Under the pieces are notes generated by a model. It ran no database searches and had not been told where the DNA came from. It was given only the letters and a program-made list of their open reading frames with translations. Shown here one piece after another: positions 8,749 to 17,812 of a DNA stretch of 64,000 bases; position 1 is the first letter of the stretch; each line of letters begins with the position of its first letter. The stretch is from Pseudomonas graminis. GTDB lineage: Bacteria; Pseudomonadota; Gammaproteobacteria; Pseudomonadales; Pseudomonadaceae. Both the position numbers and the translations under genes were made by a program. The DNA lies in assembly GCF_001705435.1 (NCBI RefSeq), contig NZ_MDEN01000061.1, forward strand, positions 186,001 through 250,000, read 5' to 3'.

Positions 8749-9678
8749 ATGAACACTTCAAACGAACTGACCAACGCGAGCCTCGCCCTTCCGTCCCCAC
8801 GCCGGGCGATGCCCTTGCCGCTGCTCGAAGCCGGGCTGGTGATCATCTGGAGTTCGGGCTTCATTGGCGCGCGCTTCTCCATCGATTACGCGCCGGCGTC
8901 CCTGGTGGTGTTCTGGCGCTGCCTCCTGGTCACGCTGATTCTGGTGCCCTTCGTCGCCCGACAGCTGCGCCAGACACCGCCTGCGGTGCTGCTGAAAAAC
9001 GCCGGCATCGGCCTGCTGGCCATGGCCGGTTATCTGTTCGGTGTGACCGAAGGCATTGCCCTGGGTGTGCCCGCCGGGCTGGCAGCGCTGTTCGCCGATC
9101 TGCTGCCAATCGGCATGGCTGTGCTGGCGGCCGTGGTGCTCCGCCAGCGATTGACCCGCGGCGTATGGATCGGATTGCTGATCGGTCTGGCGGGCGTGAT
9201 GCTGGCGACCCACGACGCGCTGGCCTGGGGCAGCGCACCCCCATGGGCCTACGCCCTGCCCGTGCTGGGCATGCTGTCACTGGCGGTCGCCACACTGTGG
9301 CAAAAACACTCCCCAGACCCGCAGGCGCTGGGCCTGCTGCCCAACCTGTGGTTGCAGTGCTTCGTCTCGACCTTCGTGTTTGCCCTCGTTGCCGGACTGC
9401 ACGGAAGTCTCGCGCCCGTGCCCAACGCAGGTTTCGCGATGAGTGTGCTGTGGACGTCGGTGTCGACGGTCGGCGGCTACGGCCTGTACTGGATGTGCCT
9501 GCGCCGGGCCACGCCGACGCGAGTCGCCAGTGTGCTTTACCTCAGCCCGCCTCTGACGCTGCTGCTGGCCTGGGCCCTGTTCGACGAACCGCTGTCGTGG
9601 CTGATGGCCTTGGGCATGGTGGTCTCGGGGGTCGGCATCGGTCTGGTGATACGCGGCGAGGCGCGAGAGGCGTCATGA
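8749..9678 (+). CDS. EamA/DMT-superfamily transporter
   Basis: 309 residues with about ten membrane segments in two EamA repeats: LVIIWSSGFIGARFSIDYAP in the first half, and YLSPPLTLLLAWALFDEPLS in the last part. Inner-membrane exporter of amino acids or other metabolites by family; substrate unknown. The divergent LysR gene is the likely regulator. It is a separate gene from the EamA protein at 972 and shares only family features with it. Confidence 0.87.
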   Translation: MNTSNELTNASLALPSPRRAMPLPLLEAGLVIIWSSGFIGARFSIDYAPASLVVFWRCLLVTLILVPFVARQLRQTPPAVLLKNAGIGLLAMAGYLFGVTEGIALGVPAGLAALFADLLPIGMAVLAAVVLRQRLTRGVWIGLLIGLAGVMLATHDALAWGSAPPWAYALPVLGMLSLAVATLWQKHSPDPQALGLLPNLWLQCFVSTFVFALVAGLHGSLAPVPNAGFAMSVLWTSVSTVGGYGLYWMCLRRATPTRVASVLYLSPPLTLLLAWALFDEPLSWLMALGMVVSGVGIGLVIRGEAREAS

Positions 9679-9751
9679 ATTGGCCGGTCCTGCGCATCGC
9701 TCATCACGCTATCGCGACAAATCAAAGCGACAGCTGGCTCGTGGTTGCCCA

Positions 9752-10552
9752 TCAAATCAGCGACTCCAGCCCCCGCAGCAAACCTTTTAACGTCAGCGCA
9801 GCGCGCGCGGCAAGCAGCGTGCCGGCGACATAAGGCTGGGCACTGCAGCCAGCCTCGTGGCGGATGACCAGTCGCTCGCTTTCTGTCGCATGGATGCTTT
9901 CGACTGCGAGAACATAGGAAGGCAGATACACGCTGTGCAACTGGACTGCATGACTGCCAGAACCGATTGGCACCCCCCTGCTCCCTACCAAGCCTTTCAA
10001 TTTTTCGAGCGGGATCGTGGTGGGCGCCTGGCGCAGTGCGGAAAGTGCTTCTGCGAGCTCCCGACCGGTGCCCGTAGGGACGTCTTGTTTACGCGCGCTG
10101 GCGTACTCGACAACTTCTACGTCAGCCAGATAGCGCGCCGCTTCGAGCGCGAAGCGTTTCAACAGCGTGCCGCTGATGGAAAAGTTGCCCGCAGCGACCA
10201 CACCAACACCGTGCTGCCGGGCCAAAGCATCCAACGCCTGGAGCTCGACTTCGTCGAGGCCACTGGTCCCGATCACAAGCGCTCTTCCCGCTCTGATGAC
10301 AGCGGGCGCGTGAGTACGAACACCTTCGGTATTCGTGTAGTCGATGACCACATCCGATGGCAGGTTCAACGCTTCATCGAGCGTACCTACAATGGCAATA
10401 CCGGTGGCGGGTAAGCCCAGAGCAGTACCCATGTCTTCACCGGCACGGCTGCGAGAGACACCTGCGACTACCTCGACGCCAGGCGTTTTGATTGCTTCAC
10501 GAAAAATAGCTTGCCCGACCCAACCAGTCACTCCAGCAATAACGATTTTCAC
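9752..10552 (-). CDS. Dihydrodipicolinate reductase-like (DapB-family) NAD(P) oxidoreductase, atypical
   Basis: 266 residues from GTG 10552, chosen because AAGGA lies nearby and KIVIAGVTGWVGQAIF then begins the protein, as in DapB. The Rossmann fold is followed by DVVIDYTNTEGV and GTSGLDE, and by NFSISGTLLKRFA. DapB enzymes carry a His-His-x-x-Lys-x-Asp-Ala-Pro-Ser-Gly-Thr motif. Here the matching stretch is YASARKQDVPTGT, keeping Lys and Gly-Thr but lacking both histidines. It is therefore probably not the housekeeping lysine-pathway enzyme but a paralogue with another imine or keto substrate. It diverges from a LysR gene at 10736. Confidence 0.78.
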   Translation of the reverse strand: MKIVIAGVTGWVGQAIFREAIKTPGVEVVAGVSRSRAGEDMGTALGLPATGIAIVGTLDEALNLPSDVVIDYTNTEGVRTHAPAVIRAGRALVIGTSGLDEVELQALDALARQHGVGVVAAGNFSISGTLLKRFALEAARYLADVEVVEYASARKQDVPTGTGRELAEALSALRQAPTTIPLEKLKGLVGSRGVPIGSGSHAVQLHSVYLPSYVLAVESIHATESERLVIRHEAGCSAQPYVAGTLLAARAALTLKGLLRGLESLI

Positions 10553-10735
10553 AGGTCCATTCCTTTTTTTGCGCACAACACTTCTAAGGCTAGCCATGAG
10601 GCAGCATTCGGTTCCAGGCCGCTAAAGTGCCTGGGTCTTCATCGGCAACAATGGCGACGCACCGAAGATTAGAGCGCTGGTTAAGAAGGAAAAAGCGCTG
10701 TAGCGTTCGAGCATCTGTAACCGGTGGTTAGGAAT

Positions 10736-11632
10736 ATGAATAAATTGCAGTCGATGCAGGTGCTGCTTGAGGTGGTAGACGCAGGCAACTTCAGTGCCGC
10801 TGCTCGCCGCCTGGGTTTGTCTGCGGTTATGGTGGGAAAGCACGTACGGCAGCTGGAGGAGTTACTCGGCATGCGATTGCTGGAACGAAGCACTCGCAGC
10901 CAACGCCTGACCCAGGCGGGCAAGGTGTATTGCGAGACAGCTCGCGGGGTACTCAACCAGATTAAACTGGCCGAAAACACCATTGAATCCATGCACGCGA
11001 ATCCGCGAGGCATGATCCGCATCAGCGCGCCACACAGCGTGGGAGCCACATGGATTGCTCCGTTGGTTACCCGCTATCTACGCCTCTATCCCGCCGTGAA
11101 AATTGAACTCATTCTGAGCAACGCTTATGTGAACCTGATCGATGACCAATTTGACTTAGTCGTTCGGGTAGGGGCGCTGCCCGATTCAGAGCTGGTCGCA
11201 CGCCGGCTTCCGCCCTACCAAATGGTGATCTGCGGAGCGCCGGACTACTTGTTGCAGCGGGGCACGCCGCAGGTCCCCCGCGACCTCGAGCGCCACTCGT
11301 GTCTTGGACACTTGTCTGTCTATGGCTGTATTCAATGGCCGTTACACAACGCTGACGGCTACTGCTGGACGGGAGATGGATGCTTTGCTTCCAACGACAG
11401 TCATGCTCTGCGTCAGGCCGCACTGGGCGGCGCAGGTCTGATACTGCAGCCCGAACTATCAGTGATCAATGATTTATCCACCGGCCGTTTGGTGGAAGTG
11501 CTACGCGATCATCGCCCAACGCCGCTGCAGGTCCACCTGCTCTACCTCCCTGCGCGTAAAGAACACAAGGGATTTTCCAACTTGGTGGACTTCATTCTTG
11601 CCCAGACCCACAAGACCGGAAAATACGATTAG
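10736..11632 (+). CDS. LysR-family transcriptional regulator
   Basis: 298 residues. The helix-turn-helix spans VVDAGNFSAAARRLGLSAV at residues 11-30. The effector domain (MIRISAPHSVGATWIAPLV, LVRRVGAL-like region, GGAGLILQPE) resembles the DsdC/GcvA-like class. The ATG at 10736 is preferred over the GTG at 10724 because it begins the typical MNKLQSMQVLLEV sequence, although the ribosome site TTAGGA is close. It diverges from the DapB-like gene with about 180 bases between starts and is its probable regulator. Confidence 0.87.
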   Translation: MNKLQSMQVLLEVVDAGNFSAAARRLGLSAVMVGKHVRQLEELLGMRLLERSTRSQRLTQAGKVYCETARGVLNQIKLAENTIESMHANPRGMIRISAPHSVGATWIAPLVTRYLRLYPAVKIELILSNAYVNLIDDQFDLVVRVGALPDSELVARRLPPYQMVICGAPDYLLQRGTPQVPRDLERHSCLGHLSVYGCIQWPLHNADGYCWTGDGCFASNDSHALRQAALGGAGLILQPELSVINDLSTGRLVEVLRDHRPTPLQVHLLYLPARKEHKGFSNLVDFILAQTHKTGKYD

Positions 11633-11872
11633 CGCCTCCCGGAAAAGCGACGGTCGTCCCGCGCTGAATCGATAGGGCCTGGCACTGACTTGCGGCGCCT
11701 GTAGCCCTGACGATCTTCAGGCCACCCAACGGCGCGTGACCTCCATGCGTTGGAATGCTGGGCCAATGCAGCCGTTTGTCACCCATAGCGTCGTTTTCGC
11801 CAAGACAACTGTCTCAAGGTGGGTGATACGAGTGTGCGCCGCACACCCCACCTTCTACTGGAGCGCATCCCC

Positions 11873-12745
11873 ATGAAAATCGGCTTTTTGGGCCTCGGCA
11901 ATATGGGTCAGGCCGTGGCTGGCAATCTGTTGAAAGGCGGTCATGAACTGCTGGTCTGGAACCGTTCCCCCGAGGCCGCGCAGCCACTGGTCGAGCAAGG
12001 TGCCACGGCAGTCACCGAGCCTGCCCAGGCGTTCGCCGTCGACGTGGTGTTCAGCATGCTTGCCGACGACAAGGCCCTGCGCGCGGTGCTGCTGGATGCC
12101 GGTCTGCTCAAGCAGCTCAAGGGCCCGCTGATCCACATCAACATGGCGACCATTTCCGTGACCTTCGCCGACGAGCTGGCCGAGCTGCACGCCGCACAGG
12201 GCATCGACTACATCGCCGCGCCGGTGATGGGCCGGCCGAACATGGCCGCCGCAGCGAAGCTGAATATCATGGCTGCCGGCGCTGCCCAGGCCATCGACCG
12301 GGTGCAGCCGTTGTTCGACCTGATCGGCAGCAAGACCTGGCGGATGGGCGACAAACCTTCCAGCGCCAACGCGATGAAACTGGCCATGAATTTCATGCTG
12401 GTCTCGGCCATCGAGGCGATGAGCGAAGCGGCCGTGCTGGTCACTCGCCACGGTCTGAAATCCGCCGATCTGGTGGAGCTGGCGTCGGGGACGATCTTTC
12501 CCGGGCCGGTCTACGCCGGGTATGGCGCGCTGATCGGCGAACGCACGTACGAGCCGGCGGCATTCAAGGCAGTGCTGGGCCTTAAAGACGTGGATCTGGT
12601 CCTGGCCGCCGCCAGCCAGGTGTCGGTGCAGATGCCGAGCGCCGAGATGATCCGCGCCCACTTGCAGGATGCCATCGACCACGGCCAAGGCGAGATGGAC
12701 CTGGCGGTGTTGGCCGAAGTGGCAGAGCGGCGCAATCCGCGCTGA
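11873..12745 (+). CDS. NAD(P)-dependent beta-hydroxyacid dehydrogenase (3-hydroxyisobutyrate dehydrogenase family)
   Basis: 290 residues. The Rossmann dinucleotide motif is MKIGFLGLGNMGQAVAGNL at the N-terminus, followed by APVMGRPNMAAAAKL (the substrate-binding S/G-rich loop region of the family) and the catalytic-lysine region SSANAMKLAMNFML near residues 160-175. Enzymes of this family oxidise 3-hydroxyacids or reduce succinic semialdehyde-type substrates. Exact substrate not assignable. The start is chosen at the family N-terminus, with GGAG about 10 bases before it. A GTGTGC/GCACAC palindrome lies upstream at 11832-11846. Confidence 0.85.
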   Translation: MKIGFLGLGNMGQAVAGNLLKGGHELLVWNRSPEAAQPLVEQGATAVTEPAQAFAVDVVFSMLADDKALRAVLLDAGLLKQLKGPLIHINMATISVTFADELAELHAAQGIDYIAAPVMGRPNMAAAAKLNIMAAGAAQAIDRVQPLFDLIGSKTWRMGDKPSSANAMKLAMNFMLVSAIEAMSEAAVLVTRHGLKSADLVELASGTIFPGPVYAGYGALIGERTYEPAAFKAVLGLKDVDLVLAAASQVSVQMPSAEMIRAHLQDAIDHGQGEMDLAVLAEVAERRNPR

Positions 12746-12787
12746 GTGCTTTTTTGTTTGCCGTTGATGTGAGGAGCAGACGTCAGC

Positions 12788-13438
12788 TCATGGCCGGGCG
12801 ACGTGGAGCCGGTGCAGGGTGATCTTGCGCACTTCCTGCTTGCTGATTTCGATGTGCCGCGTGAGCAACTGCTGGGCCTGCGCGGTCTGGCGACTGAGCA
12901 CGGCGCCGAGAATCTGCCCATGCTCGTCGTAGGTCGCCTCAATGCGCGCCGCCTGGGTGAAATCCAGGCGGCGAATGATGCGGACCTTCTCGGTGATCTC
13001 CAGGTGCAGGCGCGCCATCTCGGTGTTGCCTGCCGCCTCCAGCAGCGCGCAATGGAAACGCTCGTCCAGCGCTGAGACCTGCTGGGCGTCTTGCAGGCGT
13101 TCGGAGGGGGTGACGAGCCAGGTGTGTTTTAGTTCATCGATGACCGGGTGTTGCTCCAGATCCAGCGCTTCAAGACGCGCCAGTGCCGCGCACTCCAGCA
13201 CGATGCGCACGTCGTACAGCTCTTCGAAATAATTGAAATCGAACGCCCTCACCCGCCAACCGCTGCGGAAATACACCTCCAGATACCCCTCGCGCTCCAG
13301 CCGATGCAGCGCCTGTCGCACCGGCGTGCGGCTGGCTTGCACGCGCTCGGCCACCTCGCCTTCGCTAAAGCGATCCCCCGGCAGCAGGCGAAACTCGAAG
13401 ATGTCGTCCTTGAGCTGCTGATAGATGCGCTCGCCCAT
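12788..13438 (-). CDS. GntR-family (FadR/FCD subfamily) transcriptional regulator
   Basis: 216 residues. The N-terminal winged helix includes FRLLPGDRFSEGEVAERVQA and SRTPVRQALHRLEREGYLEV. The C-terminal part is an alpha-helical FCD domain with likely metal or ligand residues (DEH and HIEISK). It is transcribed in the same direction as the allophanate hydrolase gene upstream, whose start region carries a TTGTATCCAA-type inverted repeat, a plausible GntR site. This makes it the likely local regulator of allophanate or urea use, which is inference. Confidence 0.85.
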   Translation of the reverse strand: MGERIYQQLKDDIFEFRLLPGDRFSEGEVAERVQASRTPVRQALHRLEREGYLEVYFRSGWRVRAFDFNYFEELYDVRIVLECAALARLEALDLEQHPVIDELKHTWLVTPSERLQDAQQVSALDERFHCALLEAAGNTEMARLHLEITEKVRIIRRLDFTQAARIEATYDEHGQILGAVLSRQTAQAQQLLTRHIEISKQEVRKITLHRLHVARP

Positions 13439-13548
13439 GTTGTCCGGGCGAGGTTTGGGTGTCTGTGAAGGGATGATGGCCGGGGTGCTCCGTCGGGTGA
13501 TCTTTGCGCCTGACGCGACGGTGTTTCAGGGCCGCGTCAGGCGTTGGC

Positions 13549-15381
13549 TCAGGCTTTTTTCAGGCTGCCGATGTACGCGCGCCAGCCACCGAACGAGGTG
13601 ATGTCCAGCGCGCCGTCAATCGCCCAGGGTTCGCAGATGAAGCCCTTGACGCTGCGACCGTCCTTCAGCGTCAGGGTGCCGATGCCCAGCGGCGCAGGGA
13701 TCTCGGCCACGAACTCGCCAAAGCGCGCCAGCGGGATGTCCCACAGTTCCACGATGATCGATGCACCGCTTGCGGATTTCACCAGCCCCGGTTTGGGCGG
13801 CACAGTGCCGGGCAAGGCGTAGAGCCGGTAGTCGCCTGCCGTGAGCGTCTGTTCGACGAGCACGGCGTCCCGACGGGTCAGCTGCGCGTTGAGCGGCATG
13901 CCGGTCAGGTGCGCGCCCACCACGGCAACCCGCACGCTGCCCCGCGGCGCAGTCGCTGGCGATGCCGTGGGCGAAGGAAGTGAGCGACCTGTGGCGCCCA
14001 GTGGCAAGCCGACGTTTTCCTGCCAGCGCTGGCCAAACCGGGCGAGCGCAGTGTCGTGCCAGGCCGGCGCAATCAGGGTGATACCGGAGGGCAAGCCATC
14101 GGCGCGCATACCGGCAGGCAATGCCAGGGCCGAGAGGTCCGCCAGGTTGGTGAAGTTGGTATAGAAGCCGAACTGCGAGTTGTACAGCACCGGTTCGGCG
14201 GCCATTTCCGCCTGGGTGCGCAGGGTCGCGGACGTGGGTACGACCAAAGCGTCGAACCCTATCAGCGCGTCGTTGATCTGCCGGCTCAGCGTGGCCCGCA
14301 GGTATTCGGCGCGGTAGGCGTCACAGGCACTGTACCCCAAACCGCTTTCGACGATGCCACGCACCACCGGGTTGATGGCGTCGGGGTTGGTTTCCAGCAT
14401 CGCGGTCAAGGCGACTGTGCGTTCGGCCACCCACGGGCCGTAATACAGTTGCTCGGCCAGGGCCTTGAACGGGGTGAAGTCGATGCGGGTGATCTCGGCG
14501 CCCATGTCGCTCAATCGGTGCAGCGCCTGTTCGAACACCGCCTGATTGTGCGTATCGCCGAAGAACTCCAGGGTGTCCGGCACGGCCAGCTTCATCGCCG
14601 CGCGAAAGCCCACCGGCGCCGTGCCCGGGTTGTGGCGGGAATAGGCGTCATCGCCATCGAAGCCTTCGGCCAGGCCGGCGACTTTCTGCGCGTCGTCTAC
14701 GGTCAGCGCGAAGATGGAGACGCAGTCCACCGTCTTGCACGCCGGCACCAGCCCGGTGTTGGGCAAGCGGCCCTTGGTCGGTTTCAGGCCAACGATGTTG
14801 TTGAACCCGGCGGGCACCCGACCCGAGCCTGCGGTGTCGGTGCCCAATGAAAATGCCACCAGCCCCCGCGCCACCACCGACGCCGAGCCCGAGCTGGAGC
14901 CGCCGCTGACGTAATCAGGGTTGAAGCTGTTCGGCACGGTGCCGTAAGGCGAGCGGGTGCCGACCAGGCCGGTGGCGAATTGGTCGAGGTTGGTCTTGCC
15001 CATCAAAATCGCCCCGGCTGCGCGCAGTCGGGCCAGCACCGTCGCGTCCTCGCTTGCGGTGTAGGCAAACTCCGGGCACGCCGCCGTCGTCGGCCACCCG
15101 GCGGCGTCGATATTGTCCTTGATCGCGAACGGCACGCCGTACAGCGGCAGTTGGGTGATGTCGCCGTTGACTGCAGCAAGACGCTCGGCGAGGGCTTCAA
15201 GCTGCTCGCTGATCTGCGCCTGACTGGCCCGGGCGATCCAGGCGGTGTCGGTTTCCGGGTAGGCGCTGGCGAACGACAGCAGCACGTCAGGCGACAACTG
15301 CCCGGTCTGGTAGGCCATCAGCCACTCGTTGATCGTCCAGCCGATATGAGCGTTTTGGAGGTCATGCATGGGGGCATCCAT
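13549..15381 (-). CDS. atzF: Allophanate hydrolase
   Basis: 610 residues, the full length for AtzF. The amidase-signature domain covers residues 1-450 with the catalytic lysine in FAIKDNIDAAG near 88 and the Ser-cisSer-nucleophile region GGSSSGSASVVARGL near 160-175. The C-terminal 130 residues form the smaller second domain of these enzymes (YRLYALPGTVPPKPGLV). It splits allophanate to ammonia and CO2, the second half of ATP-dependent urea breakdown. No urea carboxylase gene is in the window. ATG at 15381 or 15369 could be used. An operator-like palindrome lies right at the start (15383-15404). Confidence 0.9.
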   Translation of the reverse strand: MDAPMHDLQNAHIGWTINEWLMAYQTGQLSPDVLLSFASAYPETDTAWIARASQAQISEQLEALAERLAAVNGDITQLPLYGVPFAIKDNIDAAGWPTTAACPEFAYTASEDATVLARLRAAGAILMGKTNLDQFATGLVGTRSPYGTVPNSFNPDYVSGGSSSGSASVVARGLVAFSLGTDTAGSGRVPAGFNNIVGLKPTKGRLPNTGLVPACKTVDCVSIFALTVDDAQKVAGLAEGFDGDDAYSRHNPGTAPVGFRAAMKLAVPDTLEFFGDTHNQAVFEQALHRLSDMGAEITRIDFTPFKALAEQLYYGPWVAERTVALTAMLETNPDAINPVVRGIVESGLGYSACDAYRAEYLRATLSRQINDALIGFDALVVPTSATLRTQAEMAAEPVLYNSQFGFYTNFTNLADLSALALPAGMRADGLPSGITLIAPAWHDTALARFGQRWQENVGLPLGATGRSLPSPTASPATAPRGSVRVAVVGAHLTGMPLNAQLTRRDAVLVEQTLTAGDYRLYALPGTVPPKPGLVKSASGASIIVELWDIPLARFGEFVAEIPAPLGIGTLTLKDGRSVKGFICEPWAIDGALDITSFGGWRAYIGSLKKA

Positions 15382-15382
15382 C

Positions 15383-15404
15383 TTGTATCCAAGTTTGGAT
15401 TCAA
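15383..15404. promoter_or_regulatory. Operator-like inverted repeat at the atzF start
   Basis: TTGTATCCAA, two bases, then TTGGATTCAA: nine of ten positions are symmetric. It begins two bases upstream of the atzF ATG, so a bound protein would cover the ribosome-binding region or late promoter. FCD-type GntR proteins commonly bind TTGTATACAA-like sites, and such a gene lies just downstream of atzF. Confidence 0.5.
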
Positions 15405-15550
15405 CGAAAGCAAAAGCCGGGCCACTGGGGTGGAAGGTCCGATTGGCTTGGGGACGACGTGCTTTCCGGTTTAATTCGCAGGTTCGCGTGCGCCTGAACG
15501 AGGCACACCGTGCAGGGTTTTGGTGCCGCCTCGCACACCACGATCACATA

Positions 15551-15688
15551 GTGGGACCGGCTTCAGCCGGATGGACGTCCGGCGTCACACCAAAAAAGTG
15601 ATGGCGAACACGCTGGCCTCTTCCCGGCTAAAGCCAGTCCTACAAAAAGCATCGCGTGCATCCAGTAGGACCGGCTTCAGCCGGGAAG
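15551..15688. repeat. REP palindromes (three half-sites)
   Basis: Forward REP GTGGGACCGGCTTCAGCC at 15551, inverted REP TTCCCGGCTAAAGCC at 15621, and a second forward REP GTAGGACCGGCTTCAGCC at 15665. Same family as the 113-bp array. Confidence 0.9.
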
Positions 15689-15697
15689 CTGTTGATC

Positions 15698-15964
15698 TTG
15701 ATCTTCGAACACAAAAGGCCCAAACACCGCCAATCGCGACTTGGGTGCAGGCTGAACGTAGACGACGCGCAGTGGGCCGAGCCGCATGGATGCGGCGAGA
15801 GCGCCGTCAGGACATGGATGTCCGTTCGGCGCGGGCCCACGGAGCGTCGTCGGAGTGAGGGAACCCGACGAAGTCGGGCCTAACCAGGAGCAAGCACCCT
15901 TGGTTACTTGGGGTGCTTTTCCAAGTAACTCGCCGAAGGCGAAACCGGAGGCCGTTAGGCCGAC
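15698..15964 (+). repeat. Dispersed structured repeat, copy A
   Basis: About 265 bp, nearly identical to 41739-42005 and, inverted, to 40573-40829. It holds consecutive hairpins: GCCGCATGGATGCGGC (15781-15796), GGACATGGATGTCC (15810-15823), CCCGACGAAGTCGGG (15864-15878), GGTTACTTGG pairing with CCAAGTAAC (15902-15929), and CGCCGAAGGCG (15931-15941). Small frames cross it on both strands, but the stems vary by paired changes between copies, so it is probably non-coding. Confidence 0.9.
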
Positions 15965-15988
15965 CATTGCAGCCGCACCGCGTATCCC

Positions 15989-16146
15989 GGGGACAGATTA
16001 ATTTACGATGAAGCGCTGTAAATAAATCAGTCCCCTTCACCGTCCGTAAATAAATCAGTCCCCTTCACCGAGTCAATAAATCAGTCCCCTTCACCGTCAG
16101 GTCGAAAATAAATCAGTCCCCTTCACCGCCCTTCACCGTCAGGTCA
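15989..16146. repeat. Tandem AAATAAATCAGTCCCC repeats with an inverted partner
   Basis: GGGGACAGATTAATTTAC at 15989 is followed by four copies of AATAAATCAGTCCCCTTCAC (near 16020, 16049, 16075 and 16106) in the opposite sense. The spacers are short and irregular (CGTCCGTA, CGAGTC, CGTCAGGTCGAA). The last copy runs into CCTTCACCGTCAGGTCAGG, reaching the stop codon of the dienelactone hydrolase gene. GGGGACAGATTTATTT-type motifs are common beside REP-type transposases, but none is here. Confidence 0.85.
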
Positions 16147-17026
16147 GGTATTTCCTGAACCAATCCAACGTCCGGTTCCACGCCAATGTTGCCGCAGCGT
16201 CGTCATAACGCGGTGTCGAATCGTTATGAAACCCGTGGTTGGCGCCTTTATAAATATGCGCCTCATACGTCTTCCCCGCCGCCTTCAACGCCGCCTCATA
16301 CGCCGGCCAACCATCAGTGATCGGCTTGTCCAGCTCCGCGTAATGCAACAACAGCGGCGCCTTGATCCGGCTGACGTCTTCAGCCTTGGGCTGCCGGCCA
16401 TAAAACGGCACCGCCGCCGCCAGCTCCGGATAAGCCACGGCAGCAGCATTTGAAACACCGCCGCCGTAACAAAACCCGGTAATCCCGACTTTCCCGGTGG
16501 ACGCGTGATGGGCCATCAGCCATTCGATGCCGGCAAAGAAATCGTTCATCAGCTTCTCGGGATCAACCTTCTGCTGGAGCTCGCGGCCCTTGTCGTCATT
16601 GCCCGGATAGCCCCCGACCGATGACAAACCGTCAGGCGCCAAGGCGATAAAACCGGCTTTGGCCACCCGCCGGGCGACGTCCTCGATGTAAGGATTCAGG
16701 CCGCGATTCTCATGCACCACCAGCACCGACGCGACCTTGCCGTCGGCTTTTGCCGGCCGCACCAGATACCCGCGCACCTGGCCGTGACCTTTGGGCGACG
16801 GGTAGGAAATGTATTCAGCAATGATGTCAGGATCGGTGAATTCGACCTGCTCGGCGAGCGCGTAATTGGGGCTCAGCGACGCCAGAATGGTCGTCGCCGC
16901 AAGCCCGCCCACAGCGAACACGGCCGCGCGATCGAGAAACTCCCGGCGGTTGATCTTGCCGTGAACGTAATAGTCGTAGAGCTCAAGCAATTCCGGGGCG
17001 AAGTCTTTGGCGGTGAGACGGGTCAT
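16139..17026 (-). CDS. Dienelactone hydrolase-family protein with Tat signal
   Basis: 295 residues. An N-terminal segment of about 25 residues precedes [17 protein letters not shown], a twin-arginine export signal, with likely cleavage after NYALA. The alpha/beta-hydrolase body has nucleophile elbow GFCYGGG (Cys near 188), acid in ELDKPITDG, and His in GANHGFHND, the Cys-Asp-His triad of dienelactone hydrolase. Carboxymethylenebutenolidases act in chlorocatechol breakdown, but exported homologues have unknown substrates. No chlorocatechol genes are adjacent. The stop codon lies within the TCCCC repeat block. Confidence 0.87.
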   Translation of the reverse strand: MTRLTAKDFAPELLELYDYYVHGKINRREFLDRAAVFAVGGLAATTILASLSPNYALAEQVEFTDPDIIAEYISYPSPKGHGQVRGYLVRPAKADGKVASVLVVHENRGLNPYIEDVARRVAKAGFIALAPDGLSSVGGYPGNDDKGRELQQKVDPEKLMNDFFAGIEWLMAHHASTGKVGITGFCYGGGVSNAAAVAYPELAAAVPFYGRQPKAEDVSRIKAPLLLHYAELDKPITDGWPAYEAALKAAGKTYEAHIYKGANHGFHNDSTPRYDDAAATLAWNRTLDWFRKYLT

Positions 17027-17293
17027 CTGTGCGCATCCTCATCGATTGTCCAACGGGCACAGGCCTAGAACCGAGCGCCTGAACGTGCCGCAGCGAGCCC
17101 TCAGTAAAGCAGTATTTCGCCAGCCTGTATCACGCCGCGACGTGACGGCACCCCACTTTCAAACGCTCCCTTTCCAACAGGCTCGATGTGGGCTAGCCTG
17201 AGCGGCGCAGTTGTACGACGACGTACAAAGCCACCTTTCTTCAGAAATGGCCGCTGCATGCCGCTTCCATCAACAATAAAAAAGGATGCACTC

Positions 17294-17725
17294 ATGACCC
17301 GACTCAAACTGACCCTCGGTTTCTTGTGCCTGTTTTCAGGCTTCGTGGCCGCCGCCCCTTCTGCCGATGAACAAGCCGTCGCCAAGGCCGTCGACAACAT
17401 GACCCAGGCGATGCTGCACAAAGACATTGCCACCCTTGGCGCGCTGACTTCGGACAACGTCACCTACGGACACTCCAGCGGCAAGGTGCAGAACAAGGAT
17501 GAATTCATTGCGGACATCGAAACCGGTCGCAGCGGCTTCAACACCCTGGAAATGAAAAACCAGACAATCAACATGAACGGCGACACTGCTCTGGTGCGCA
17601 ACCATTTCTCCGCCGAAGCCGTGAACAGTGGGAAGGTTGTGCCGACCGAGATCGAAAACTTTCAGGTCTGGCAGAAACAGAAAGGCCAATGGCTGCTGAT
17701 CGGACGCCAGGCGTTCAAATTCTGA
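17294..17725 (+). CDS. Secreted NTF2-like (DUF4440-type) protein
   Basis: 143 residues. Residues 1-20 form a signal peptide (LTLGFLCLFSGFVAAA). The mature protein is a single NTF2-like cone: DEQAVAKAVDNMTQAMLHKD, LGALTSDNVTYGHSSGKVQN, then FQVWQKQKGQWLLIGRQAFKF at the end. Many such periplasmic proteins have no known function. ATG at 17294 has AAAAGGA upstream and gives the signal peptide; a longer upstream frame lacks one. Confidence 0.82.
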   Translation: MTRLKLTLGFLCLFSGFVAAAPSADEQAVAKAVDNMTQAMLHKDIATLGALTSDNVTYGHSSGKVQNKDEFIADIETGRSGFNTLEMKNQTINMNGDTALVRNHFSAEAVNSGKVVPTEIENFQVWQKQKGQWLLIGRQAFKF

Positions 17726-17746
17726 TGGCGTGACTTCAACGTCTGG

Positions 17747-17784
17747 GCCGACCGGGTGCCTGAGAGGGTCAGGCGCCGGTCGGC
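17747..17784. terminator. Long hairpin between convergent genes
   Basis: GCCGACCGGGTGCCTGA pairs with TCAGGCGCCGGTCGGC around GAGGG, with one bulged G and one G-T pair: a stem of about 16 bp. A T-rich stretch (TCTGTTTTT) follows a few bases later. It lies between the convergent NTF2-like and LysR genes and may terminate both. Confidence 0.6.
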
Positions 17785-17812
17785 TACATGTCTGTTTTTA
17801 CCGCCCGTTGAG

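Noticed and set aside
15640..16040. Small proteins across structured repeat A
   Set aside because: Frames are open on both strands and the sequence varies by paired stem changes, which fits structure rather than coding.
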